Positions 1-4,954 of a stretch of DNA of 5,714 bases are shown one piece after another. Each line of letters starts with the position of its first letter. The stretch's first letter is position 1. The DNA comes from Fimbriiglobus sp. Its GTDB lineage: Bacteria; Planctomycetota; Planctomycetia; Gemmatales; Gemmataceae. The DNA lies in contig JANXTD010000897.1 in NCBI GenBank assembly GCA_025352585.1, positions 1 through 5,714 of the forward strand. Direction: 5' to 3'. The translations under genes were made by a program, and so were the position numbers. The notes under the pieces are model-generated. The model made no database searches. It saw nothing but the letters and a program-made list of their open reading frames with translations, and was not told the DNA's origin.

Positions 1-60
1 GGTCGGCGTGTGAGGCAGTTCACCACGAGGTCAGCAACGAGTTAGGGGAGGGTTACGACG

Positions 61-381
61 GTGGAGGAGACGACTTTGTACTTCGCGGTGGTCGGCACCC
101 GGCGGGCCGACCTGGGGGAGTCGGTCGCCGCCCTCCTTTCAACGGAGGGCCTGGCGGCAGAAATAGCCCGCCGGCTGTTGGCCTGGAGGCCGTGGCTGCT
201 CCGCTGCCGCGTCCGCCAAGTACACCTCACCTACGAGCAGACCGCCGAGATCGTCGAGCAGTGGGGCCGGGAGGACGCGGCCAGGGGGCAGCCGGTCGAG
301 TACGCCGAGCGGATCATGGAACCCTACCGAGAGGTCTACCTCGTCGGCTACCGGGCGGGGTCAACTCGTAACGACCGGTGA
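61..381 (+). CDS. Conserved hypothetical protein, left copy of inverted pair
   Basis: This gene encodes 106 aa from a GTG start; a purine-rich GGGGAGGG at 46-53 lies 7 bases upstream. I do not recognise the family. The protein is soluble, with no signal peptide or membrane segment. A short beta-like N-terminus (TLYFAVVGTRRADLGES, residues 5-21) is followed by an Arg/Trp-rich middle (AWRPWLLRCRVRQVHL, about residues 40-55). A charged helical C-terminal half contains EQTAEIVEQWGRED and PYREVYLVGYRAG. A second copy lies at 616-942 on the other strand with 88 of 102 aligned residues identical. Substitutions are mostly conservative and cluster at the C-terminus, which suggests that both copies were under protein-level selection. 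That conservation is the main evidence that the reading frame is real. The gene is followed 28 bases later by a truncated second gene. Function unknown. Confidence 0.8.
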   Translation: MEETTLYFAVVGTRRADLGESVAALLSTEGLAAEIARRLLAWRPWLLRCRVRQVHLTYEQTAEIVEQWGREDAARGQPVEYAERIMEPYREVYLVGYRAGSTRNDR

Positions 382-589
382 TCGAAATCGTGGCCAGGAG
401 TAGAGCGGCATGAACGCGAAATTCGGTCCTGGCCGCGTCGTCGCCACCCCCGGTGCCCTCGACGCCCTCACGGCGAGCGGGGGGGGGGACCACCGGGGCA
501 ATCGCCCCGTCGCAGTACACCGTCAGCAGTTGGCGGGCCTCGACTTCGGGCGTGACGACCACCCGGCCCGGACTGGATTCCGCTTTCAT
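314..589 (-). pseudogene. Truncated gene at the start of the right arm, mirror of 410
   Basis: This is the minus-strand mirror of the gene at 410, beginning with ATG at 589, 27 bases after the stop of the gene at 616-942. The first 20 residues are MKAESSPGRVVVTPEVEARQ. SPGRVV-TP is shared with the other arm (GPGRVV-TP), and the two proteins diverge after that point. The next residues, LLTVYCDGAIAP, loosely resemble the opening of planctomycete anti-sigma or FecR-like proteins; this is a weak impression. From about position 485 leftwards the frame is antisense to the left repeat arm and ends at 314, so only roughly the first 30 codons can be authentic. The AGGAG present in the left arm is changed to AGGCAG here. 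Confidence 0.5.
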
Positions 590-649
590 GCCGCTCTGCC
601 TGGCCACGATTTCGATCACCAGTCAGCACGAATCGACCCCGCCCGGTAG
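410..649 (+). pseudogene. Truncated gene, GRVVATPGAL-type N-terminus
   Basis: An ATG at 410 has a clear AGGAG (396-400) nine bases upstream. The first 24 or so codons read MNAKFGPGRVVATPGALDAL and then TASG. This resembles the start of small plasmid- or island-borne proteins with a VATPGALxAL N-terminus and a GDWG motif further on (family recollection, unsearched). After codon 24 the frame enters a run of ten G at 479-488. It then runs antisense through the opposing inverted-repeat copy to a stop at 649, giving arginine- and histidine-rich sequence with no GDWG motif. Real coding sequence therefore probably ends near 480, and the gene was cut when the two repeat arms were joined. A frameshift in the G-run is an alternative. 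Confidence 0.6.
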
Positions 650-942
650 CCGGCGAGGTAGATTTCTCGGTACGGGGCCATGATCTGCTCGGCGTACTCG
701 ACCGGCTGCCCCCTGGCCGCGTCCTCCCGACCCCACTGCTCGACAATCTCGGCGGTCTGCCCGTAAGTGAGGTGTACTTCGCGGACCCGACAACGCAGCA
801 GCCACGGCCTCCAGGCTACCAGCCGGCGACCGATTTCCACCGCCAGGGCCTCGGTCGAGAGCAGCGCGGCGACCGACTCCCCCAGGTCGGCCCGCCGGGT
901 GCCGATCACCGCGAAGTACAGAGTTTTAACTTCCAATTTCAT
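616..942 (-). CDS. Conserved hypothetical protein, right copy of inverted pair
   Basis: This gene encodes 108 aa from ATG at 942, preceded by AGGAGAGGGGG. It is the paralogue of the gene at 61-381. The N-terminus differs (MKLEVK against MEET), but everything from TLYFAV onward aligns without gaps. The core AWRPWLLRCRVREVHL and the stretch from VEQWGREDAARGQ to VEYAE are nearly unchanged. The start lies inside the 3' end of the upstream 64-aa gene (17-base overlap), so the two are probably translated together as part of the minus-strand ArdC cluster. The stop lies 27 bases before the truncated mirror gene. The left copy has no equivalent upstream partner, which suggests that this is the copy in original context. 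Function unknown. Confidence 0.8.
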   Translation of the reverse strand: MKLEVKTLYFAVIGTRRADLGESVAALLSTEALAVEIGRRLVAWRPWLLRCRVREVHLTYGQTAEIVEQWGREDAARGQPVEYAEQIMAPYREIYLAGYRAGSIRADW

Positions 943-1120
943 GGCCCCCTCTCCTGAAGCCGAGCTTCTCGAAGCCGAGGTCTACGAACGGCCCCCGCAG
1001 GAACCCGAACCCCGCGGGGAGGTCGCCTGGGAAGCGGGTCCGCTGGGCCTCGCGGACCATCTGCGTGCGTGTCCAGCCGTTGAAGCCGCGCGCTTCAATG
1101 AAGTCGAGCCAGGTCGTCAC
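926..1120 (-). CDS. Small hypothetical protein, 64 aa
   Basis: A GTG start at 1120 is chosen because GGAGGGGGA (1130-1138, minus strand) lies nine bases upstream; a TTG at 1153 in the same frame has no comparable site. The protein begins VTTWLDFIEARGFNGWTRTQ. A charged helix follows (MVREAQRTRFPGDLP), then aromatic and glycine-rich sequence (GFGFLRGPFVDLGFEKLGF). No membrane segment, signal peptide or known motif is visible. The end overlaps the next gene (616-942) by 17 bases and the start lies 81 bases after the 69-aa gene at 1202, so it probably belongs to the ArdC operon. GC-rich third positions and a ribosome-binding site support it; similarity to a known family is not established. Confidence 0.6.
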   Translation of the reverse strand: MTTWLDFIEARGFNGWTRTQMVREAQRTRFPGDLPAGFGFLRGPFVDLGFEKLGFRRGGHEIGS

Positions 1121-1129
1121 GGTCGCGTC

Positions 1130-1138
1130 TCCCCCTCC
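1130..1138 (-). promoter_or_regulatory. Ribosome-binding site for the 64-aa gene
   Basis: GGAGGGGGA on the minus strand lies nine bases from the GTG at 1120. It is what decides the start of the 64-aa gene against the upstream in-frame TTG. Confidence 0.6.
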
Positions 1139-1201
1139 GGGAACCCGCCGCAACCCCCCTCGAACTTCGCCACTGCTCGTGGTCGTTCCCTCCGGGCGGG
1201 T

Positions 1202-1411
1202 TCACCGCGGGCACGCGGCGTCGATGCCCAGGCCGACCACGAACAGGGTGGCCGCGACGTTCCCGCACCGCTCGGCGGCGAGGTCGTCCCCGCCCCGGCG
1301 GGCGGCTTCGGCTTGCTCCGAGAACAGTTCGGCCAGCAGGTGCACCACGCTGCCCGCCGTGAGCGTGGCGAGCATCCGCCGCAACCGCGCCTTCGCCCGG
1401 TTCTCGGTCAC
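1202..1411 (-). CDS. Small helical protein translationally coupled to ArdC, 69 aa
   Basis: The GTG start at 1411 shares GTGA with the TGA stop of the ArdC-like gene (1408-1410). This four-base overlap is typical of translational coupling, and it fixes the start even though the open frame extends far upstream in Arg/Gly-rich shadow sequence. The protein is almost entirely helical. It opens with basic residues (TENRAKARLRRM), continues with LATLTAGSVVHLLAELF, then an acidic/basic helix (SEQAEAARRGGDDLAAERC), and closes with a hydrophobic segment, NVAATLFVVGLGIDAACPR. The last part is too short and polar for a confident membrane helix. I recall similar short proteins (GSVxHLLAxLF ... ALFVVGxGxDAA) in planctomycete genomes, but no function. 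The overlap suggests equimolar synthesis with, and perhaps binding to, ArdC (inference). Confidence 0.75.
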   Translation of the reverse strand: MTENRAKARLRRMLATLTAGSVVHLLAELFSEQAEAARRGGDDLAAERCGNVAATLFVVGLGIDAACPR

Positions 1412-2358
1412 GCCGAGGCCCCCGCGGGTGACGCCCCGGCGGCGCACGCGGCGTCGGCGGCGCGGCCCAGGACGTAGTCGGTCGCGGCGGACGCCTGACT
1501 CGCCGCCCGGAAGACGGCGGCGTGGTCCTGCCGGAGCACCCGGAGCCAGGCCGCGAGGTACGCCGCCTGGTTGCTCAAGTCGTCCGACTGCGGCACGCCG
1601 ACCTCGGAGCACAGGAAGCACCCGGCGATCTCGGCCACCAGTTCCTCGAACGAGTACGCCGCGTCGCCGAACCGCGCGTTCCGGTCCAGCCGGTCGAGGC
1701 GGGCGGGGTGCCCGGACCAGTGGCCGAGTTCGTGGAACAGCGTCGCGTAATACTCCTTCGGGCCGGAGAACGCCCCCTTCGGCGGGAGGCGGATCGCGTC
1801 CTCGCTCGGGGAGTACGCCGCCCGCCCGCCCCGGTGCTCGACCCGCGCCCCGGTCGCCGCGACCGCGCGCTCGGCGGGGCCGCAGTCCGCGAACCCCGCG
1901 GGCGTCGCCGGGGCCGGGTCCGCCGCGGCCCCCGCCCCCTCGACCTGGTCGGCGGCGAACACGACGTACTGACGCAGCAGCAGGTAGCCCCCGGCCCCCC
2001 GGTCGTCCGCGTCCGGGTCGTCCTGTTCGTCCCGCGTGGGCCGCGGGCCGGGCGGCTTGAGGAAGACGACGTGCGTGCCCCAGCCGCCCGGCGGCACGCC
2101 CGCGGGCCGGGGCCTCACGCTACAGCCCCGGTCGGCCCACTGCCGGAACGTGCCCCAGACCCCGGACCGGTAGCCCCGCTCCGCGGCCACGAGTCCGAGC
2201 AGCAGCAGGTTGACCCCCCGGTACGCCCGACCGGAGGCGCAGTTCGTCGGCGGCCCGGACGCCCCGGCCCACGGCCTGCGCCACGGCGGGGTGCCGGCCT
2301 TGAGGGCCGCGACGATCTTCTCGGTGACCGCCTCGCGGATGTCGGTTCGGGTCGGCAC
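1408..2358 (-). CDS. ArdC-like anti-restriction protein with zincin metallopeptidase domain
   Basis: The protein has 316 aa from GTG at 2358; GAGGAG (2365-2370) lies six bases upstream and decides the start against a much longer open frame. The N-terminal domain (about residues 4-140) has the ArdC/DUF1738 pattern: DIREAVTEKIVAALKAGTPPWRRPW, then GRAYRGVNLLLL, Trp-rich VWGTFRQW and GTHVVFLK. In plasmid ArdC this part binds single-stranded DNA. The C-terminal half (about 180-300) is a zincin-type peptidase. It contains SGPKEYYATLFHELGHWSGH with the zinc motif HELGH at 209-213, and FEELVAE at 237-243, likely to supply the third ligand. YVLG near 295 ends the domain, and the tail is Ala-rich. ArdC proteins of mobile elements protect incoming DNA from host restriction; activity here is inferred from family. 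The conserved active-site motif argues for a functional enzyme. The GTGA overlap couples it to the 69-aa gene, and it is divergent from 2629. Confidence 0.93.
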   Translation of the reverse strand: MPTRTDIREAVTEKIVAALKAGTPPWRRPWAGASGPPTNCASGRAYRGVNLLLLGLVAAERGYRSGVWGTFRQWADRGCSVRPRPAGVPPGGWGTHVVFLKPPGPRPTRDEQDDPDADDRGAGGYLLLRQYVVFAADQVEGAGAAADPAPATPAGFADCGPAERAVAATGARVEHRGGRAAYSPSEDAIRLPPKGAFSGPKEYYATLFHELGHWSGHPARLDRLDRNARFGDAAYSFEELVAEIAGCFLCSEVGVPQSDDLSNQAAYLAAWLRVLRQDHAAVFRAASQASAATDYVLGRAADAACAAGASPAGASA

Positions 2359-2364
2359 GGCGGA

Positions 2365-2370
2365 CTCCTC
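2365..2370 (-). promoter_or_regulatory. Ribosome-binding site of the ArdC-like gene
   Basis: GAGGAG on the minus strand, six bases before the GTG at 2358. Together with the first recognisable ArdC residues (TDIREAVTEKI) it places the start there, and not at any upstream codon of the 455-codon open frame. Confidence 0.7.
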
Positions 2371-2448
2371 GGTCGTGACTCGGGTCAGGCGAACGCCTCG
2401 GCGGCGGTGCAAAGTTCGGCGTCGGGCGGGGCGGAAGTAACAACCGCG

Positions 2449-2574
2449 ACCCCTACGCATTTTGACGCGATGCGGCACCAGCCCGACGCGCGGCCTCTGG
2501 TCCGCAACTTCAGCCTGCCGTGACGGTTGCGACACGTCCAGCGGTCGGGTGATCGCGTCAAAATGCGTAGAGGT
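2449..2574. promoter_or_regulatory. Mirrored 23-base boxes in a divergent intergenic region
   Basis: The right box (2552-2574) begins ATCGCGTCAAAATGCGTAG on the plus strand. The left box (2449-2471) is its reverse complement. The 19-base core is identical and the match extends to 23 bases with one mismatch (2452 against 2571). Eighty bases separate them. Each divergent gene therefore has the same box upstream in the same orientation relative to itself: 54 bases before the ATG at 2629 and 90 bases before the GTG of ArdC. A shared operator or duplicated promoter element is the simplest reading. I could not fit confident -35/-10 pairs and saw no flanking target-site duplication. The box does not recur elsewhere in the window. 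Confidence 0.6.
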
Positions 2575-2628
2575 TTGGCGTGCCGTCTCGGACACCGACC
2601 TGCCGCTCACCCGCGAGGAGGAAGACAG

Positions 2629-2856
2629 ATGTCGGACGCGAATAAGTCGAGAAGTGGACGCAAAGGCGACGGCAAGGTCTGCCGGGGCCAGGTCATGGAG
2701 TGGGAGGGAGTGCAGTACCGAGTCCTCAAGCGTCGGGCCGTGGACGGCCTCGCTATGTTCACAACCGACACCCACGAGGTCTATCTAGCCAGCCTCGACG
2801 GCGGCCTCGACCCGGAGTGGGTTCCGCAGAGCGAGTGCGGGCCACCGGAGAAGTGA
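2629..2856 (+). CDS. Small hypothetical protein, 75 aa
   Basis: The ATG at 2629 follows a strong GAGGAGGAAG (2615-2624) by four bases; in-frame upstream codons lack such a site. The basic N-terminus (MSDANKSRSGRKGDGK) looks disordered. The compact beta-rich remainder reads QVMEWEGVQYRVLKRR, AMFTTDTHEVYLASLDG and DPEWVPQSECGPP. The pattern of short strands with conserved-looking Trp/Tyr resembles small SH3-like or KOW-like folds, but this is an impression only and no family is recognised. It is the first gene of the plus-strand unit, downstream of the right-hand 23-base box, and is followed after 46 bases by the 153-aa gene with its own ribosome-binding site. Confidence 0.7.
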   Translation: MSDANKSRSGRKGDGKVCRGQVMEWEGVQYRVLKRRAVDGLAMFTTDTHEVYLASLDGGLDPEWVPQSECGPPEK

Positions 2857-2902
2857 AAACACGCCGGGAGTTGCCGGGGGATCGACTCGGAGGAGGGAAA
2901 AC

Positions 2903-3364
2903 GTGGTCAGCAAGCGTGAAGTGATCGACCCGCCGGCCCTGCCGGACGGGTTCTACTGGTACAGACCGTTCATCAACCTTCGCGGCGGCGGACACGTCAG
3001 CGAGTGGAAGCTCGCCCGCGTCGTCGGGGGCAAGGTGTGGCGTGTCGGCACCGAGTCAGTGATCGACGCGGGCTGCCCGTACCTGCGCGACGCACTCTGG
3101 GTGAGAGCGGAGCCGCCGGCTCTGGACGCGAAGGAGGCAACGGCTATCCGCCGGGCGGCTTTGAGGCGACCGGGTAAGTGGGCCGGGCGGGCGGAACACG
3201 ACGAGGCCGGGTCGAGCGACCGGGTTCGGATCGTCGCCCAAGGCATCGTGGAGGCGTTCCTGGAGACGCACGAGTCAGTCGGTGCCCACTACCGCAGCCG
3301 ACCCGACCAGAAGGCGGAACTGGTCGCTCAGATCGCCAGGCTGATCGAGCGGGTGCGGAAGTAA
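2903..3364 (+). CDS. Hypothetical protein, 153 aa, GFYWYRP N-terminus
   Basis: A GTG start at 2903 has CGGAGGAGGG five bases upstream (2888-2897). The N-terminal part (residues 10-60) has alternating aromatic and strand-like sequence: PPALPDGFYWYRPFINLRGG, then SEWKLARVVGGKVWRVGTES. This kind of short Trp-rich beta module is common in phage and mobile-element proteins. The middle (about 75-115) is Ala/Arg-rich. The C-terminal 45 residues are predicted helical, with charged heptad-like spacing (IVEAFLETHESVGAHYRSRP, then ELVAQIARLIERVRK). There is no signal peptide or membrane segment. It is probably co-transcribed with the gene at 2629 (46-base gap, same strand). Codon use is uniformly GC-rich. 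Function unknown. Confidence 0.75.
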   Translation: MVSKREVIDPPALPDGFYWYRPFINLRGGGHVSEWKLARVVGGKVWRVGTESVIDAGCPYLRDALWVRAEPPALDAKEATAIRRAALRRPGKWAGRAEHDEAGSSDRVRIVAQGIVEAFLETHESVGAHYRSRPDQKAELVAQIARLIERVRK

Positions 3365-3812
3365 CGAATCGGAACTTCAGGTGAAGATCGAAGGCTGTGA
3401 TGGCGGCTTCGGTGGTGTCGGCGGCGTTGCCTAGTTAGAGCAACCGCCTGTTGCCGCCGGGGGAGGCGCACACGCGCCGGACAGGGCGACGAAGGACGTG
3501 CTGACTAACCCCAGCCCTATGACAACCGCTTCCGTCAAGCCACCGGCGTCGTCGTGCGGCTGGTCTTGGAGAACCACGGGTGTCGCACCAGAGGGCGGAA
3601 AGGGGCGCTGGGCGTGCGGATCACGGGGGAGATGATCGGTGGCACCTTAGGCGGTGTGACGACGAACACGGGCGGCTTGTCCGTCTGGTTCACCCGTGCG
3701 GGGGATATGTGCAGACGACGGGTGTAGCCTTTCGTTCGGTCAGCGTGCTCGTCGGGGGGGCCGTGTTGAAGTACGGCGAGACGACATGCGAGTGATCGCC
3801 GCCGGAGTCTTC
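3365..3812. other. 448-base region without a convincing intact gene
   Basis: This is the interval between two convergent genes. It holds a GC hairpin, GGCGC-ACAC-GCGCC, at 3465-3478 with no T-tract. It also holds a 19-base tRNA-Asn-like stretch (3434-3452), a coding-like plus-strand remnant (3509-3727) and seven G at 3754-3760. The open frames crossing it on the minus strand (into 3852) and from 3580 and 3696 on the plus strand lack ribosome-binding sites and recognisable protein features. No rho-independent terminator was found for either flanking gene. Confidence 0.6.
3509..3727 (+). pseudogene. Possible 5'-truncated gene remnant
   Basis: Between TAA at 3506-3508 and TAG at 3725-3727 there are 72 open codons with GC-rich third positions, as in the neighbouring genes. 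The sequence looks protein-like: YDNRFRQATGVVVRLVLENH, then GALGVRITGEMIGGTLGGVT and SVWFTRAG. No ATG occurs before the one at 3632, and the candidate GTG codons (3554, 3614) have no convincing ribosome-binding site. The likeliest reading is the surviving part of a gene whose start was lost. The family is not recognised. It may also be non-coding sequence with a chance open frame. Confidence 0.3.
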
Positions 3813-4910
3813 TCAGACCACCGCCCGGTACAGGACAGGGTCGAGTTGGCACAACTCACGCAGCGACCCGTGAAGGATGTACAGCCGAGGATCGCGCCCG
3901 AAGTCGAAAACCCGGAACAGGTGGTACTGGTCCGGGATGTCCTCCGAGCAGCGCACCTCGTTTTGCGTGACGTAGAACGGGAAGAACTTCCCCAGGCCGG
4001 TCGTCTTGACCTCCACCATTCGCTCGGTGTCGTCGGCGTCGAAGGACAGGATGTCGAAACCGAGGCCGTCGCCGATGTCCTGGGAGGCCCACACGACCCG
4101 CTCGGCCAGGTCGTCCCGACCGGCTGCCTTCAGGCGACACCGCTCCAAGTCGAACACGAACTGCTCGCCGAGCCTGCCGAGATGACGGTTGGCGGCGTCC
4201 CGCTCGGCGAAGTCGATCTTCCGGGCCTTACGGGACAGCCACAGCTTGCTCGTGGTGGGGGGTGCGACGGTCTTCTCCGGCGAGTCTTCGATGATCCTGT
4301 CGAGGTCGGGAGCGGCGACTCGTTGGCCCTGCGCCGGGTTGACCACCGGCGCTGACGCCGACTGGTCGAGGAAGCCGGGGTGCTGATCCAGGAAGCCCTC
4401 GACCTCCGTGGCGAGGATGCCCTGGTAGTTGCCCCGAGGCTTGTACCCGCCGATGTACGGCAGGCCGAGTTCGACCAGAACGCCGCTGACGTTCTGGTGC
4501 TTGAACTCGATGGACCCGTCCGACCGCCCCTGGAGCTTGGGGGCGAGTGCCTTGCGGTGGTCCGACTTCCTGAACGGCTTGCCGAGCAGTTCGGCTTCGA
4601 GCATCGCAAAGTAGTCGGAGACGATCAGCCGGACTTCCTGCTCGCTCCAGTCCTTGTGCGGGGACTTCTCGTCCTCACCGGCGTCCTCGCCCTTGCGGGC
4701 CACGGCGAAGCCGAGCTTCCGCAGGACGAAGTTCGCCTGCCCTGGGGCCTCGCCGCCGCTGAACTCTTCGGGCTGAAGAATTCGACCCACGGAGTACCGA
4801 CAGGCGAGGCCGACGACCGCCTTGGGGGCGTACCGTCTGCCCTGGTGGACGAGTTCGTAGCCGGTCGGGTGGCCGAAGGGGTGAGCGGTCCCGGCGTCCA
4901 GGTCCGCCAA
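3813..4910 (-). CDS. DUF3883 (NOV C-terminal) nuclease-like protein with McrA-type N-terminus
   Basis: From a TTG at 4910 this gives 365 aa in three parts. Residues 1-72 (PTGYELVHQGRRYAPKAVVG ... GGEAPGQANFVLRKLGF) resemble the N-terminal head of ScoMcrA-like restriction proteins. Residues 88-165 are a helical module (WSEQEVRLIVSDYFAMLEAEL ... KLQGRSDGSIEFKHQNVSGV ... PYIGGYKP) often found in front of HNH or DUF3883 domains. Residues 240-350 are DUF3883, a PD-(D/E)xK-like fold. Its candidate active-site residues are E249 (LGEQF), D286 (GFDILSF), and E300 and K302 (MVEVKTT), followed by QYHLFRVF. This supports a restriction- or defence-type DNA nuclease or DNA-modification reader acting alone; no partner methylase or helicase is present. 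The frame is open upstream to TAA at 4971-4973, and the in-frame SGLTQGHALRALADLDAG there fits the family N-terminus. The real start is therefore probably upstream, at a non-ATG codon (CTG 4937 or ATC 4949). Confidence 0.85.
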   Translation of the reverse strand: MADLDAGTAHPFGHPTGYELVHQGRRYAPKAVVGLACRYSVGRILQPEEFSGGEAPGQANFVLRKLGFAVARKGEDAGEDEKSPHKDWSEQEVRLIVSDYFAMLEAELLGKPFRKSDHRKALAPKLQGRSDGSIEFKHQNVSGVLVELGLPYIGGYKPRGNYQGILATEVEGFLDQHPGFLDQSASAPVVNPAQGQRVAAPDLDRIIEDSPEKTVAPPTTSKLWLSRKARKIDFAERDAANRHLGRLGEQFVFDLERCRLKAAGRDDLAERVVWASQDIGDGLGFDILSFDADDTERMVEVKTTGLGKFFPFYVTQNEVRCSEDIPDQYHLFRVFDFGRDPRLYILHGSLRELCQLDPVLYRAVV

Positions 4911-4954
4911 CGCGCGGAGGGCGTGACCCTGCGTCAGACCTGAGGGGATCGACT

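Larger units (their letters stand above)
74..923. repeat. Large imperfect inverted repeat (two gene copies, tail to tail)
   Basis: The left arm is about 74-451 and the right arm about 548-923, with roughly 96 unrelated bases between. Matching positions add to 997 through the first gene (93 pairs with 904, 381 with 616) and to 999 at the start of the second gene (410 with 589), because of a 2-base difference in the short gap between the genes. Each arm holds a complete gene of about 107 aa plus the first 14 or so codons of a following gene. The encoded proteins differ at 14 of 102 aligned residues, so the duplication is old and not a simple snap-back artefact. The centre contains a run of ten G (479-488) and a small hairpin, GGGGC-AATC-GCCCC (495-508). 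Confidence 0.9.

Noticed and set aside
1..45. Tail of an upstream plus-strand gene ending at TAG 43-45
   Set aside because: Only 14 codons are visible and another frame is also open, so neither can be supported.
495..508. Hairpin GGGGC-AATC-GCCCC as a bidirectional terminator between the inverted genes
   Set aside because: There is no T-tract on either side and the stem lies more than 100 bases from both gene ends.
1412..1621. Upstream extension of the 69-aa gene
   Set aside because: The Arg/Gly-rich translation is a shadow of ArdC codons. The GTGA overlap marks the real start.
1065..2060. Long plus-strand open frame of 331 codons
   Set aside because: It is antisense to ArdC and the 69-aa gene. 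The product is almost entirely Arg, Pro, Ser and Gly, typical of a shadow frame in very GC-rich DNA.
1522..2523. Plus-strand open frame of 333 codons
   Set aside because: It is antisense to ArdC, with Arg/Pro/Gly/Val-rich composition and no recognisable domain, while the opposite strand carries a clear HELGH peptidase.
2449..2574. Mirrored boxes as terminal repeats of a miniature transposon
   Set aside because: No target-site duplication flanks them (CAACCGCG on the left, TGGCGTGC on the right), and the orientation relative to the two genes fits regulation better.
2359..2775. N-terminal extension of the ArdC frame to ATG 2775
   Set aside because: The extra 139 residues run antisense through the gene at 2629 and the mirrored boxes and show no conserved features. 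The GTG at 2358 has a good ribosome-binding site and the family N-terminus.
3465..3478. Hairpin GGCGC-ACAC-GCGCC as a terminator
   Set aside because: The stem is only 5 bp, no T-tract follows on either strand, and such stems are expected by chance at this GC content.
3696..4943. Plus-strand open frames at 3696-4355 and 4380-4943
   Set aside because: They are antisense to the well-supported DUF3883 gene, and their Val/Leu/Gly/Arg-rich translations match no domain.
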